A stretch of DNA of 64,000 nucleotides. Source: Cruorifilaria tuberocauda (lineage: Eukaryota; Nematoda; Chromadorea; Rhabditida; Onchocercidae). The translations under genes and the position numbers were made by a program. The stretch spans positions 112,915 through 176,914 of the forward strand of contig JABVXU010000075.1 in NCBI GenBank assembly GCA_013365365.1, read 5' to 3'. How positions within the stretch are numbered: the stretch's first letter is position 1; each line of letters opens with the position of its first letter. The notes below the pieces were generated by a model that was not told where the DNA came from, did no database searches, and saw only the letters and a list, made by a program, of their open reading frames with translations. This document shows, one piece after another, positions 51,552 to 63,970 of this stretch.

Positions 51552-53399
51552 TTACATAGCTGGTAATGATGTAGCTCCATAGAGAGAATTATCTTCAATA
51601 TAATGAATGACTTCATCACTCGTACAGTACCGTATCGATTCTTTTCGTCGTATTGCTGTTCTGAAATTAATTTTTAATTTATGCTTAAGCACTAAAATAG
51701 TTAAATATTTATGCTTAAAATAACTGGCAATTATACCCAAACTAATCTAGCGAATCGAATGATTTAGAATACTACTGAAATAGAAACTGCAGAGAATATA
51801 AAAGTTTTTGCAATTAAAATGTTAACTAATAGTATCAAAAGAAAAGAAATATGCTTACCTTAATCGTGTCGAACTGATATCATTTGGACAAGTTTCATCT
51901 TCAATCACAATTATATTCTTCTGAAAGTGAAAAAAATAAAACATATTATGTTTTTAATCAGAATTTTTTTATTTACTGCTGAAAAACCAGTTGTTTATGA
52001 AGTTTTTTTATAAATATGGATACTTGGTATGTATGAAGCACATCGGCAAGATATATGGCGCCAACAGGATCAGTATTTGCTCGCATCACTACAACCATTC
52101 CAAAATCTCGAACAACTTCTTCGATCTGAATTTCAAAAATTTATTAAAATTCAACTTATTCTACACTTATTGTCAGAAAAAGGGGAATAGAAAAATTTAG
52201 TAATTTAATGTATTATATATTAAATACATTCCTTTTATAGAAGAAAGATATCTTACTTCACTCGAAAAAAAAAATTTTTTTTATCTTACAACGATATTAT
52301 CTGCATTAAACAAATTGGGAAATAAGTAAACCTGCTTAGCATTCCATAACATATCGTCGGAAACGGCCAATTTTGTAATACTTTCAATAACGTCACCGCC
52401 ACAGAGCAATAATAATTGCACGTTGCAGTTTTCACTTTTATATTTCTGATTGAGTACTTTCTTGAAATGATGCAAAACATGAATTGTCCTTATCCATTCA
52501 CCCTGTGAACACTCCCATCCATCTGCTCTATAATGAAACTTCAAAATTATAAATGTTTTTCAAGCCAAATTTTGCACATTTGTATTGTGTTGTGGAGACG
52601 AATTGAAAGTTTTCATGCAAATCGTATGAACTGATTCAATTTTAATATATATTTCAAATGGGATTACACACCTGATCCAAGATGATGATTTGGCAGCTAA
52701 CTCTACCATTTTCAACCTGTGTTTAGCTGATACTATATCAGGTCGACCAAGATTATCCGCTACTGGACTCATAATACCTTCAACGACCTCCCAACCATGT
52801 ATTTTCTTGAGGTAGTCGCGTGCACGCTCTGCAGCATTTTTTTTGAAAAGTTTTTAACAAATATGAAAAAGATTTCTGAAAAATTTTAACGAAATAAAAT
52901 GCGAGAATCCGCTTTTCTTCTCCATCTTATTCATTCTTAAAAAAGAGAAACCGTTATTTAATTACTAAAGAAAACTATGAAAAAGAGTGTTAATAAAAGT
53001 AAATCAAGTGAACTATTTTCCAAACAAATGAGTTCATTATTTTAGAATAAAATCAGACAAATCAAATGCGTCTTAAAAAAGATATTTTAAGCAAGAATAA
53101 TTCAGCGAGACTTTGATTAACCCATATATAATTAATGATTACGCTTTTTTGCAGTGTTACATAAAATTAATATTCCTAATAATGTCCAATTGCAGCCTAA
53201 ACTATTTGATAGTCTGGATTCCAAATCACTGCATAAGTCAAAGTTTCCATATGATTACAATGACATCTTTCAACAGAATAAAATGCTTACCAAACATTCG
53301 TAGGTGCATATAAGTTGGTGGACTAAACGTGCCACATGAAAGCAACGCTACTCGTCTGAAAGTTACTTGTGACGTGATAGCGTCCGAACTCTTTTCCAT
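51552..53399 (-). CDS. NMNAT: Nicotinamide/nicotinate mononucleotide adenylyltransferase
   Basis: Makes NAD (or NaAD) from NMN (or NaMN) and ATP; the last common step of NAD synthesis. Six exons join in phase: 53399-53291, 52828-52672, 52527-52332, 52125-52024, 51920-51859, 51660-51552 (244 aa). Start MEKSSDAITSQVTFRRVALL. Motifs: LLSCGTFSPPTYMHLRMF with the nucleotidyltransferase GxFxPxTxxH signature; GWEVVEGIMSPVADNLGR; SAKHRLKMVELAAKSSSWIR; LLLCGGDVIESI; DDMLWNAKQ; and the second signature NDISSTRLRTAIRRKES (ISSTxxR). The C-terminus is SLYGATSLPAM. The length fits compact nuclear-type NMNATs and lacks the long insert of Golgi-type NMNAT2. Human-type CGAD is CGGD here. Confidence 0.95.
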
Positions 53400-54450
53400 C
53401 AAATGCCCCAAACATCACTTCATTGCTGCCAGTTACATTACCATCCTTTTGAAGTAAGAAATTTTATGTTAAAAATCAACTTTGCATTCGGCTTTCTTCA
53501 ATTATCGTATTCTACAAAAAATTGAAGAATTCGTTTCAATTTAAGTGAATGCATCCGTTAACGTAATGTTGTGTCCAACGACCGGTGTCCAAAATTGAAC
53601 CATATTGTAAAAGAAAGAATCTGCCACTAAGCAACAAAAATCTTTTTCTGAAAACATTTCGAACTAACTAAACAAATCAAGGAGAAAGAGCTAATCTAAA
53701 TTCAAGAGAATATTCAGAGAATAAAACAATGGAACAACAAAGGAATTTCCAATCAAATTTTATACATGCGAAGGCTTTGCGAACTTTATAAATAAATTAA
53801 AAAGTGAATACACGGAGAATTTATGCTAAAGAAGAGACTTTTAAAGTAAAACACAGTGAAATAATACGTTTCAGAAGTGATTCTTTCCCAACTAAGATAA
53901 ATTTAGCCAGTGAATTTCAAAAATTCAAGCTATAACATTTTTAAAGCTATAGATAGTGAAGGATTATTTTCATACAGAATGACAGCTAAAGTAAAATGAC
54001 TGAAGTCTTAGTAAGCAAGCTTCCATTCCAATTCCTTTAAGTGTGATAAAAAGATCGAAAAATTCCGAAAATTATTAAATCTTTAAGATTGATTTTTAAA
54101 GAGAACGAAAGTTTTTTTGAAAAATGAAGATGAAAATTCTACTGCTAAGCCCCGAAGAAGAAATAAATTTTTTAAATCAATTTTTTGTACAATCTGAGAT
54201 GGCAAACATGTTTAATATTCAATTTCATTACTTTTTTTATCCAGTAAAAAGGAACTTACTGAGAAGTAATATATGTTGCATTTCAATAAATTGTTAGGAA
54301 TATTAATCACCAGCAAAAAATATTATGATAGAAATCAATTTAATTTCAAGCAAATAATCGACATGATTTCATAGAAATTTTAAATTTAGATACTCGTCTT
54401 TTTACAAAGCCAAATAACAAACAACGTTCTTCAGCAAGAGTGAGATTGCA

Positions 54451-54592
54451 TGTGATTTTGCTATCACATGTATTATTTCAAACAAGAAAACAGGGAAATT
54501 GTCTAAAATTTTGGAAATATTATAAAGCAATAAATGGATCGAAAGCTCAAAACAGAATGATCAAGAGTGCTGCGTGTGATTTTGCGATCACA
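54451..54592. repeat. Pair of 18-bp palindromic motifs
   Basis: TGTGATTTTGCTATCACA at 54451-54468 and TGTGATTTTGCGATCACA at 54575-54592 differ by one base. Each is an inverted repeat (TGTGAT...ATCACA). Both are preceded by CAAGAGTG, so the shared unit is nearer 30 bp. They could be protein-binding palindromes or remnants of a short repeat. Confidence 0.7.
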
Positions 54593-56137
54593 AATTTTTC
54601 TCTTTAAATAGCAATCTCACTATAAATAAAATGCATTTCATACTTCGAAAAGAAATCATCTTTGGAGAAAAATGATACTAAATTCCGAATGAGTTGTAAA
54701 ATTTCCAGAGCTTTATTAAACTGTCAGAAATTTTTTAACGATAATTTCCATAACTCTAAAGCAACTTAAAAATAAAAGAGCGGAGGAAAACGAATGCTAA
54801 TGGAATTCCTTGCCAAGAATCTCCCTGTATGGAAGATATAAGGAATAAAAAGAATTTCTCGCAACTTTACTGTTTTTTCAAGCGTATATTTTCATCAAAC
54901 CTTAAAAGTTTCTGAGACTCATGCCAATGATTGAGGGATTCGATGTCAAGTGAAGTAAAAAATCCGAAAATTTTAAGTGGAAAATTCAACAGGAAGATAA
55001 GAAGAGACGAAGTAATAATGGGACGGAATGAATCCGTCCGAACTTCACATTGTTTGTCATTGAACTCGAAGATTGGAAGACCGCAAATAAACGCCATATG
55101 AAAAGAATCGAAAGGAAGTGAGAAGAATAAGAATGAATGGCGCAGAAAAAGAGTGTAAAGGAGTACGGCTCTTCGAAATTTAATTAATGTATGACTGAAA
55201 CTTAAAGGAGAAAAGTTGATAGTCAAGGTAGAAATCATACCGCGTGAGAATGGCGGAAAAAGATGAAAGTAAGGATTCAAAAGTGGAAAGAATTGCGTCA
55301 TCTAAGGTGACGTTGTACGATCAAATATTTGACATTCATTTCTATACTAATTAACGAAAAGGAACGAGCCCATTAATTACGGATATAACTTAAGGAGCCT
55401 TGCGATAAGGCTCTTTATGCTTTGTTTAAAAGCTTACTTATGAACGAATAGTTTGGAAAGTATGAAATAATGACTGCGATAGAGGAAAAAATAGAGAAGT
55501 TCGAAAAGACGTTCGATTTAATGCGAATAAAGAAAGCTATGGTTGTAAATAATTAACAGTGATATAACAAAATTCCGAAATGTAAATGTGATGTATCATT
55601 AATATAAAAATTAATGAAATTTTTGAGCAAACTTAAAGTGCAAAATAAGAAGCCAATTGGATTTAGGTGATCAGGAATGGATTTAAGGACCAAGTGGAAC
55701 AGTTGGACTTTAGCTTCAAAGTTTTAGAGAATAAACTTGAAGATGTCCTTAAAGTTTTTATATCGAATCATCATGGGCGAATGGATAGTGAATGAAAAAG
55801 GGTTATCTTTTCTTAACTTTTTATTTCTCTGTTCGTTTCCAGTAAAAGCAATGATTCTTTATGACGATGTTCAAAACGTTAATAAGATTTTATCGGTACA
55901 GTATTTGATTATGTCGTTTCGGTGGCTTATCTGTAAAAGAATAGGAATAAAATTCTGTATGCAACGAAAAGATCAAAAATCAACTATAATTTAACAATGA
56001 AAAATTTTACGCAAGAGAAGATAAACTTGTTTGTATTTGGCTCATAAAAAATACATGAAATGTCGCCGTTAACACTGATTCAGTAAAGGATTGACGAAGC
56101 AAATTTTCCGGGATTTATAACAATTAGTTGATTCTGT

Positions 56138-56835
56138 TTGAAAAACAATCTAATGGCTTGCGGTATTGAACTTAGAAATATCAACAACGCAAGCGGAATG
56201 TCGCATCCCAAAAAGCTCCTGTTGGGAAACTCCGGAATTCCTGCCACGGTATTCTTTAATCTGCGCTGCCAGAATATCACCCATAGTTATTGCTTATCCA
56301 CCGAGAGGATCGATCACCAAATTCCTTTTTCCCATTGTTTTCTTTCTTGCTCTTCATGCGTAATGTTATCTATCCGTGGGATTATCTCCTTGATCCACAT
56401 GCTCTTCACTGATTATCACGTATACTTATGGTTCTTATTGTACTTCAAGGCTAAATACCTCCTACTCAAGGATATATATGTGTAGTAGCAGTTATTCGAT
56501 AGACAAATCGCCCAATAGTCTATTTATCTGCACGACAGTTTCTCGTCCCCAACTATTATCTTATCATAACCGAAGTATTCTTGCAAGTCATTTTTCGAAT
56601 GAGTCCTTCCATCAGAACTGAGCGTTGGAAACAGTCGACTGTGTCAACAAGGAACTGCTCCCAGCCAAAAAAACAATTTTTTTGGTGGCACGGGATGGGG
56701 CCTGGAATTATTATGAAAAGCGCTGAATCAGCCGATAAAAGAAAAGTTGCAAAAGCTTCTCGAAGGAGTGAAAGCATTAGATCTGACATTAATGCAGCTC
56801 AAAGATATTTTTTAACAGTTCCTATTATAATGTAA
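56138..56835. other. GC-richer patch open in several frames
   Basis: ORFs overlap on both strands: plus 56138-56485 (115 codons), 56166-56363 and 56581-56835; minus 56280-56080 and 56789-56556. The plus frame at 56581 contains MSPSIRTERWKQSTVSTRN and KSAESADKRKVAKASRRSES, more protein-like than its surroundings. No family recognised. Possible remnant of a gene or mobile element, or one exon of an unmapped gene. Confidence 0.3.
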
Positions 56836-59800
56836 TTGGAACGGTGTCCCCTACTAGAATATTGAAGAAGTGTCATTATGGATATGAAATTGTCAAATAT
56901 GAATGTAAAAGCGTTAGCATCTTTGTGCAAAACATTTAAAATTGTACAAAAATCACAAATACAAATTCGGACATAACATTTATCAATAATATATGAAGAC
57001 CGCGAAGAATAAGGAAATATATAATAGCAATAATTAAAGAGGAATGAGGTAGATATCGGAAGATAACATAATGAGAAAACAGGTGAGGAATTATTTTAGG
57101 CTGATGGCGTACACAAGGGGAATATAGTGAGAAAAGTAGAAGAGGTAAGAAAGAGACGGAAACTAAATAGAAACAATGTTCAGACAATTTATTAGAAAGA
57201 GTGACTTGATAGTACCAATTAATGCAAAGTGTGATATAAGAAATGGACCGATGAAACAAAGAACCTAAATTGCACACTATCATTACATCTCTGTAGTAAT
57301 ATTGATCATCAACGTTACTACAGCAATTGGACAGAGACTGTTGAAGATGAGAAGTAGCGTATTGGCAAGGAATTCCTAATTGAATAACGAAAGTATAGGG
57401 CAAGATAGAGAAATAATACACCTATTTAGCCGAAAGACTGGTAAAAACAAATCGCGATATAGATGATATTTGAAAACTGCTAATGATAAGATGAAATAAA
57501 TTGATTATGGATGGAATATAGAAATTCTAAAAAGGTAAAACCAAATGATTTATTAATAACGATATTATAATCAAAAATTACGGCAAAACAAAAATGTTTA
57601 AAAAACCATTCACTAATAAACGGGAGACGTTCAGAAGAAAGATTAATACATATCAAATGCATTGCATATTAGCCGATATACATTGGATATTAGACATTGA
57701 TTGTTTCCATAATATTTTTTATTGATCATCCGTTTCGTAGCCAATGAAATTTGTGAATCATTTGCTGAGATATGAGAGTGATGGTAATACATTATATTTA
57801 AGCTTCTTCCCTGGAAGTGTTTATGCACCCGCTGCAGTGGCATGCATTTCCTCTCATCATCCTCACAGCTTTATCACTTTCCAATCATTTGCACATTACA
57901 CTTTAATTGTTTGTTTAGTCCTCAAAATTTCTATATAAGTTGTAACCTTGTTATATTATGTAGGCGAAAATTTCGATAAACAAAAATCTCTAGATGAATG
58001 AATTTTAAATAAATTTTTAGAAAAGAATGTAAAGAGTGAATACTGAAGTTCTGGACATTGAAAATTTCGTTATTAAATAATTATTTGTTTCATTCCTTCA
58101 ATTTCTAGATGCCTAAAGGATTAGCTTTATATTTTTGCTCATAAATTTTACGAAACTAGTGAGATGAAATGTTAATCTTGACAGTTTTTGATCAATTCCA
58201 TTACTCATCGAGTATTTGGCAATGTGAGTAATTAAATAGTCATTAAAACTTGGATAAGACAGAAAGAACTCTGAAAAATAAACTATACATAAAGTATATT
58301 TCAATCGTTTTAGATAAAAAGATGTGAAAGAAATAGGTGAAATGGTTGGATATAAGGATCTCATCAGCTATAAGTTGTCATTTTTTCACCAGTAACTGCT
58401 TAATGATAACAAAGTGCTGATCTTTCCATTTTATTCATAATAATTTTCTGGACTAGGAGAAATCGGTTCTTTTCCTCTCAAAACGGATAGTCGGGAGATG
58501 CCTTTCATGAAAGCGCTTATGGGATATTTTTAAAAATATTTTTAGGGCTGTACTGGAGACCAACAGAAACTGAGATGTTTTCCAAAAATCAGAAAGCATT
58601 TCTTTTCTCCGAACTTTATTGTTGAAATCAATTTTTTTAACCAAACAATTCACAATAATATGAAAATTAAGAATAAATCAAATTCAACAACAGTAGAATA
58701 ATTCAGTGACTTCAATGCAGAAAAAATAAATGATGGCTATTTTAAAAATGAAACAAATAGGTATAATTACAATTTTACTAAATAATTAAATAAATTCCAG
58801 AAAAAAAGGTTCCAATTTTTGTCAAATTTGAACTCGGAACTCCAATTAAGAAAGGAGAAAAGGAAAAAAAAAGAAATATTTAATAAATTTCGGAAATATA
58901 AAATAGAAGACAATTGGCTTCCATAGAAATATGAATAATGGACATGGAATATAAACTTTAGCGGTAACAATGAAATCAAATTTAACTCGCCTGGATGGCG
59001 TGCTAACGGATCAAATCAATTTTCAATAGCTAAGAATAATCAACAAGCTTTCAGAAGTTGTTTTTGTGTAATCCATTGGCCGCGTATACATGCTAAGAAA
59101 CAGATGAATAATACACGCATTCATGTGTTTCTGTTTGTCTTCCAATCCGTTACATCCATCATAAAAGTATTATATTTATTTATAAATAAAACACATTAAA
59201 GTTGAAAGCCAACTAAGAATACGGTTAATCAATCCCTACTTATGATAAGCGAAGGGAGATATTGATTAGATCAAACACACCTTGTAGAAAGTTTATGGAT
59301 CAATATCATAATGTATATATCCGAATCTTTTTTTCCTGATTACTTAACACGTTTAGTCATCAAATACTATGAGTACCGAAAATTTCAAAATATTGTCAGA
59401 AGAATTTTATAATTGATAAACAACATTACGGATGGCGATGTTATCGCAATCACGCATGGAAAATGATTTAATCTAATCACTCTGCGTCAGATTCGATGAA
59501 TGGTCCGATTATACGCACAATTCAGAGCAAAAGTTGAAAAATTACTTTTTCCGTTAAGAGAGTTGTGCAAAATTCTTATTGCTTTCTAATGGACAACTTT
59601 AAGATTGAAGTAAGACATTGCACCCTGAATATCGGGATTTTTTCTGTTCTCCGCAGAGAAGGGAAATAATAAACGTCGAAAATAACATTTTTAGTAAAAT
59701 GTAATGTAATGATGTGGACGGTATAACTCAAACGAATGAAAATTTCCTGAAACTTGAAAGACAAAGTGTGCAGAGAAACAGAAAACGGACTGATGATAGA

Positions 59801-62133
59801 TTATGTTATTAAAATCATTTACTTTAATTTTCAATGCTGCACGAATTTCTGCTAATTATCTATAAAATAGTGCACTGCATTTTAATATAATGTAATTTAA
59901 ATTCCTGCTGCATTCATTTTGATATTTCAATAATATTATGTAATCTAAATTCCCGTGAAAAATAAGGGAGAAATAAAAGTGGGAGGAGAAAGAAGTCAAG
60001 GTTCACATAACTTTAAAATATTAAGTGAAGGTCAGTCTATAAGATTGCAACAAATCCTTAAAGGGTACTAAGAATATTAAATATAAAACATGCAAACTAA
60101 AAGACGAGAAGCAATTTTAAACTGGAAATTTACTTCATAATATTGTGGAATAATAAGTTGTAATCTTCGGAATGTCAACTTTTTAATTCCTATGTAAAAG
60201 AAACGAATGTGCAGAGAAGAGGGCTAATAAGTCTAGGAAGAGATAGCAACTTATGAACTAATGAAAATGAGCTTATGAACAACTTATGAATATGTATGAA
60301 GTTCAAGCAGATTCATGAACATTTCAAGGTTTCCCTCCTTTTCTTCTTTTCTACAAAGCTAATTATGGCTAATAAATCATTATTGATCTTTTTTGCTCGC
60401 TTTCATCGAAAAGCCATGATATTATATAACATCGATTTGAAAGTGAATTGAGCAATTGAATTTCAAGGAACGAAAACATCACATAAATTCTATATTGTCA
60501 TTTTGTTTTTTGGCAACTTCAAGCTTTTGCAAAAATATCGGATTGCTCAAAATACACGATGTTATGAGCAGTAGAAAGTAGAAAACATTGATTTCTGAAC
60601 ATCGTTCATTGTTTCACTATTTGATACTAAAAAATTTCTTTTTTTCGTAGTTAGAGAAAATTGATATGTTCGCATGTTGGTAAATATAAAAGAGCAGAAA
60701 TTTTCAGGATGTTTTTGAGATTTCTTTCTTCTAATTGATACCTGTGTTGTGTCCTTTTGCTTACGTTAAAGGAGCTTACTTTATTAGGGTGTTCTTATAA
60801 AAGAGATTGAAAAATTGTTTAACCTTAATTGAAAAAGTTAGGTTTTACTTCCGGGTTCTTATAAAAACAGGAATCATAGCAAAGAAATACACTCCTCCAA
60901 CATTCTGTAACTTTAATTTGTGTCTTATTCAAAAAAGAAAAAAAATGGTTCAACATTATTTTTTAAATGCCTTTTTTTGTTGTTACAAAAATGTTCTTCT
61001 TTACTTTTCGCTTATGAAAAAAGCTATGGAGTGAAAGCAATGAAAGAAATGGAAGAGGAAGAAGGAAAAGAAGATGAAGATAGCGGTCACCGAAATGGAA
61101 CATCATTTCTCATCCATATGGGACAAAACAGAACACTTTAACAAAAGTTTTCATTTCTAAGTGTTGTTTTTCTCTCCTAAAACAAAATTTGCTTCATAAA
61201 TGAATTTTGGAAAAATGAAAAATTACGAATTCGCCGGATGCTTTCTCGTCTTCCCTAACATCCCTCTCTCCTTTCTATCTTTATTTTATCATTCAGGAGA
61301 GGTTTCAACGCAAAGACATGAAAGGGAATGGAATTGGAAAGTACTACTGACGACGCAAGAGGGTATCGCAGAAATCAACAATTTAACAAAAGAAACGAGA
61401 AGCTTTTTGACGAAGTATAACAAGATATTTGGGTAGAAGTCACTGAAGCATAGTATCAGCATCCGTAGGCGACCATCGTTTTGAGGACGTTGTTGTTGCG
61501 ATCCGTGGTATTTGCTTTCTTACCGATGTCTTACTTCAACCCATCTTTAGTGATAAATTTTGGAGGAGCTAGAAAGAATTGCAAATGATGCTTACTAAAT
61601 GATAGAGAAGGTTCAATGAAGCTTTTGCCCTCAGGCGGACCGGACTAGTAAAACCAATGAAAGTCTTTCAACCTCTCCCTCCTACGTACTTTCAACGTAA
61701 GTTTCATCCCTTCTTTCAGAATCCTCGATAACATCCGCTCTCCCTTTTGCAGAACCTCTGCAACCCTTTCTCACCATTCAAATCAGAAATGACATCAAAC
61801 ATTGTTATAGCTTACATCAAGACGCCAACCAATCCTGTCGACATATTATTTCCAAACCTCAAACAAATTCACTTTCAACTACCACATTCAATAGACTCCC
61901 CCGTACTTACGTATATGCTTGCTTCGTCAGTTGCTAGCTGGTCCTTAAATTTTAGAATTTTGATCTCAAATTACAAGCTTTCGATCATATAACTGTTAAT
62001 AAATCTATTTAATCCATTTCATTCTCTCTATTCTATTCTTCCAACAAAGAATAATCATTGATGTTGAAATAGCCGCAACCTAAAAATTTTCGTTTTGTTC
62101 ATATTTAAATCTTGTTTTCTGAATTCTTACTTC

Positions 62134-62241
62134 TCTTAATGATGTTAGTTTCTTAACCTCTTTGTTTCGGGCTTGTCGCATCTTTCCATTTACTTAAAAT
62201 CTTTATTCCCACAAATAAGCCAGAAACTAACATCATTAAGA
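62134..62241. repeat. Perfect 20-bp inverted repeat with 68-nt spacer
   Basis: Arm 62134-62153 (TCTTAATGATGTTAGTTTCT) is the exact reverse complement of 62222-62241. The spacer is pyrimidine-rich, without an ORF. The structure resembles a small terminal-inverted-repeat element or a hairpin transcript. Confidence 0.8.
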
Positions 62242-62596
62242 TTGTCCTGACATTTCAGTGCAGCATGTTACCATTAATTTTCCAATTCTCTGTAAGAGTG
62301 AATTCGTAGAAATTTCTGATTCGTAATGTAACTATACTTGAGCAATAATTAAGTTATCAGTATAAATACAACTTAGTCATTTTCAACTTCTTTCATACAG
62401 ATGAATTTTGCATTCATTTTGTTTGATATAAAAATTAAGTACGACATTTTTCTGTAAAAATTATATGTTTGAACTATTTTTTGGATTCAATCCTTCCACA
62501 GTTTTTTTCCTCCTTATTGTTTAAACAAGTAGATAGTCATTTTAGATCTGATCGACTTTAAATTTACATTGTGCTTGTATCATAAAGATGTAAAAT

Positions 62597-62663
62597 ACCA
62601 TTTACCATTTACTACCATTTACACATGCCATTTACCATTTAGCATTTACACATACCATTTAGC
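62597..62663. repeat. Degenerate CCATTTA minisatellite
   Basis: About 67 bases with repeated ACCATTTA-like units, irregularly spaced and broken by ACACATG and GCATTTACAC segments. Confidence 0.75.
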
Positions 62664-63114
62664 GATGAACATTTGTACTTTCTAAATGCGCGAACGAGTG
62701 AAATAACTGAAGATCGAAATTTGTATGCGTCATGTTTGAGGTACGGTGGAAATTGGTGTGAATGCGTAGCGCAACTAATTTAGCATAATCCATCTGACAA
62801 AGGAATCAATTGACTTATGAATGTTGTAGTGATTACGTTAATTTCCGATGTCAATTCTATCCTACCGTTGTTATTTGATGTCTATCGCAACGAACGTAAG
62901 ATGAAAATAACTTAATTGATGTAGAAGTCATTATGTTTACCTTCCTTAATTAAACTCTATACGAACTTTGCGTATGTTTTATTAGTTTCTGAAGAATTTC
63001 CAAACTTTCATTCATTCGTTGTTTTTGCTCTTTCTTTTTGAAAGATTTCTTTTTCTTCTCTTCTTCTTTATTAAATGTGGGCATATTTTTTGTTTTGGAA
63101 TACTAAATACAATC

Positions 63115-63381
63115 ATGCGGTGCATACGAAAACAAGTTAATGCATATGCTAAAAATCATTTTCAGTATATAATTGGGAGCTTGCATGAATGTGTAATCAA
63201 AATTTATATAGATTTTACAAGTCTAAAAAGATTAGGATCTGTCGCGTTTAATAAGATGTCCAATATGTTGTTATATTATATATTAGACGTTATATTATTA
63301 GAATTAGCAATTAATAGGTTTAGAAATGAAGAAACAACAAATGAAAGTGAATATTTCGTTGGACTGAATAAATTGAAATAG
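63115..63381 (+). CDS. Weak single-exon ORF, 88 codons
   Basis: ATG at 63115 gives a lysine/isoleucine-rich product including MRCIRKQVNAYAKNHFQYII, SLHECVIKIYIDFTSLKRLG and LAINRFRNEETTNES. The frame is open a further 96 bases upstream. It looks more protein-like than neighbouring ORFs but has no recognised domain, no clear splice signals and no neighbour context. It may be an exon of an unmapped gene or chance. Confidence 0.2.
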   Translation: MRCIRKQVNAYAKNHFQYIIGSLHECVIKIYIDFTSLKRLGSVAFNKMSNMLLYYILDVILLELAINRFRNEETTNESEYFVGLNKLK

Positions 63382-63970
63382 AGATAATTTATCAATTAAG
63401 AGAATGATTAAAATTAGTAATTGACTTCTTAGATAAAACGAATGATGGCAACTTATTGTTTATTTATTTATGCTTTGATTAGCATATTTATTTTTGATTC
63501 AAAAATTGAGCATCTGAAATTATGTGAATGACATTGAAATGAATGCTAAATATCTAAAAGACTTCGAATGAATTGTTGCCACTTTCATTTTCATGACGAT
63601 TGCACAGAAAATGACACACATACACTGCGATGCATATGTAAATATTCAGGTTATTCTGGACAATTTGAACAGAAAAATAATGCTGAAAGTTGAAGAGAGC
63701 ATGTAAAACTGGAAAAGTAAGGAAAGCTGTGATAACCAGCAATTAGTATATCGTAAGATAGCTTACAGATGGGTAAAAAGAACAGAAAATAAGAATGAAG
63801 ACTGAAAATAGGAAACAAGTTCCGTGGAATCTGAGTGAAAGGCTGTTATTCGAAACCAGATTTGCATCGCATAACAATGTGCTTCATCTAAATTGAACGA
63901 CGATAACTGTTTCGATGAGAAAACAATATAAAGCAACGAATTGGCAGCATTACGGTAATAACATAATGAC

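Noticed and set aside
54867..55301. 144-codon minus-strand ORF
   Set aside because: Phe/Leu/Ser/Pro-rich product explained by the purine-rich plus strand; no domain, and no splice or start context.
56936..57421. 161-codon minus-strand ORF, longest in the window outside known genes
   Set aside because: Composition tracks strand skew (Ile/Leu/Phe/Tyr/Ser); no recognisable membrane-protein family and no flanking exons. Worth one homology search but not called.
60807..61436. Three overlapping plus-strand ORFs of 73 to 78 codons
   Set aside because: Low-complexity Glu/Lys or Phe/Leu runs from polypurine and poly-T stretches; no consistent exon structure.
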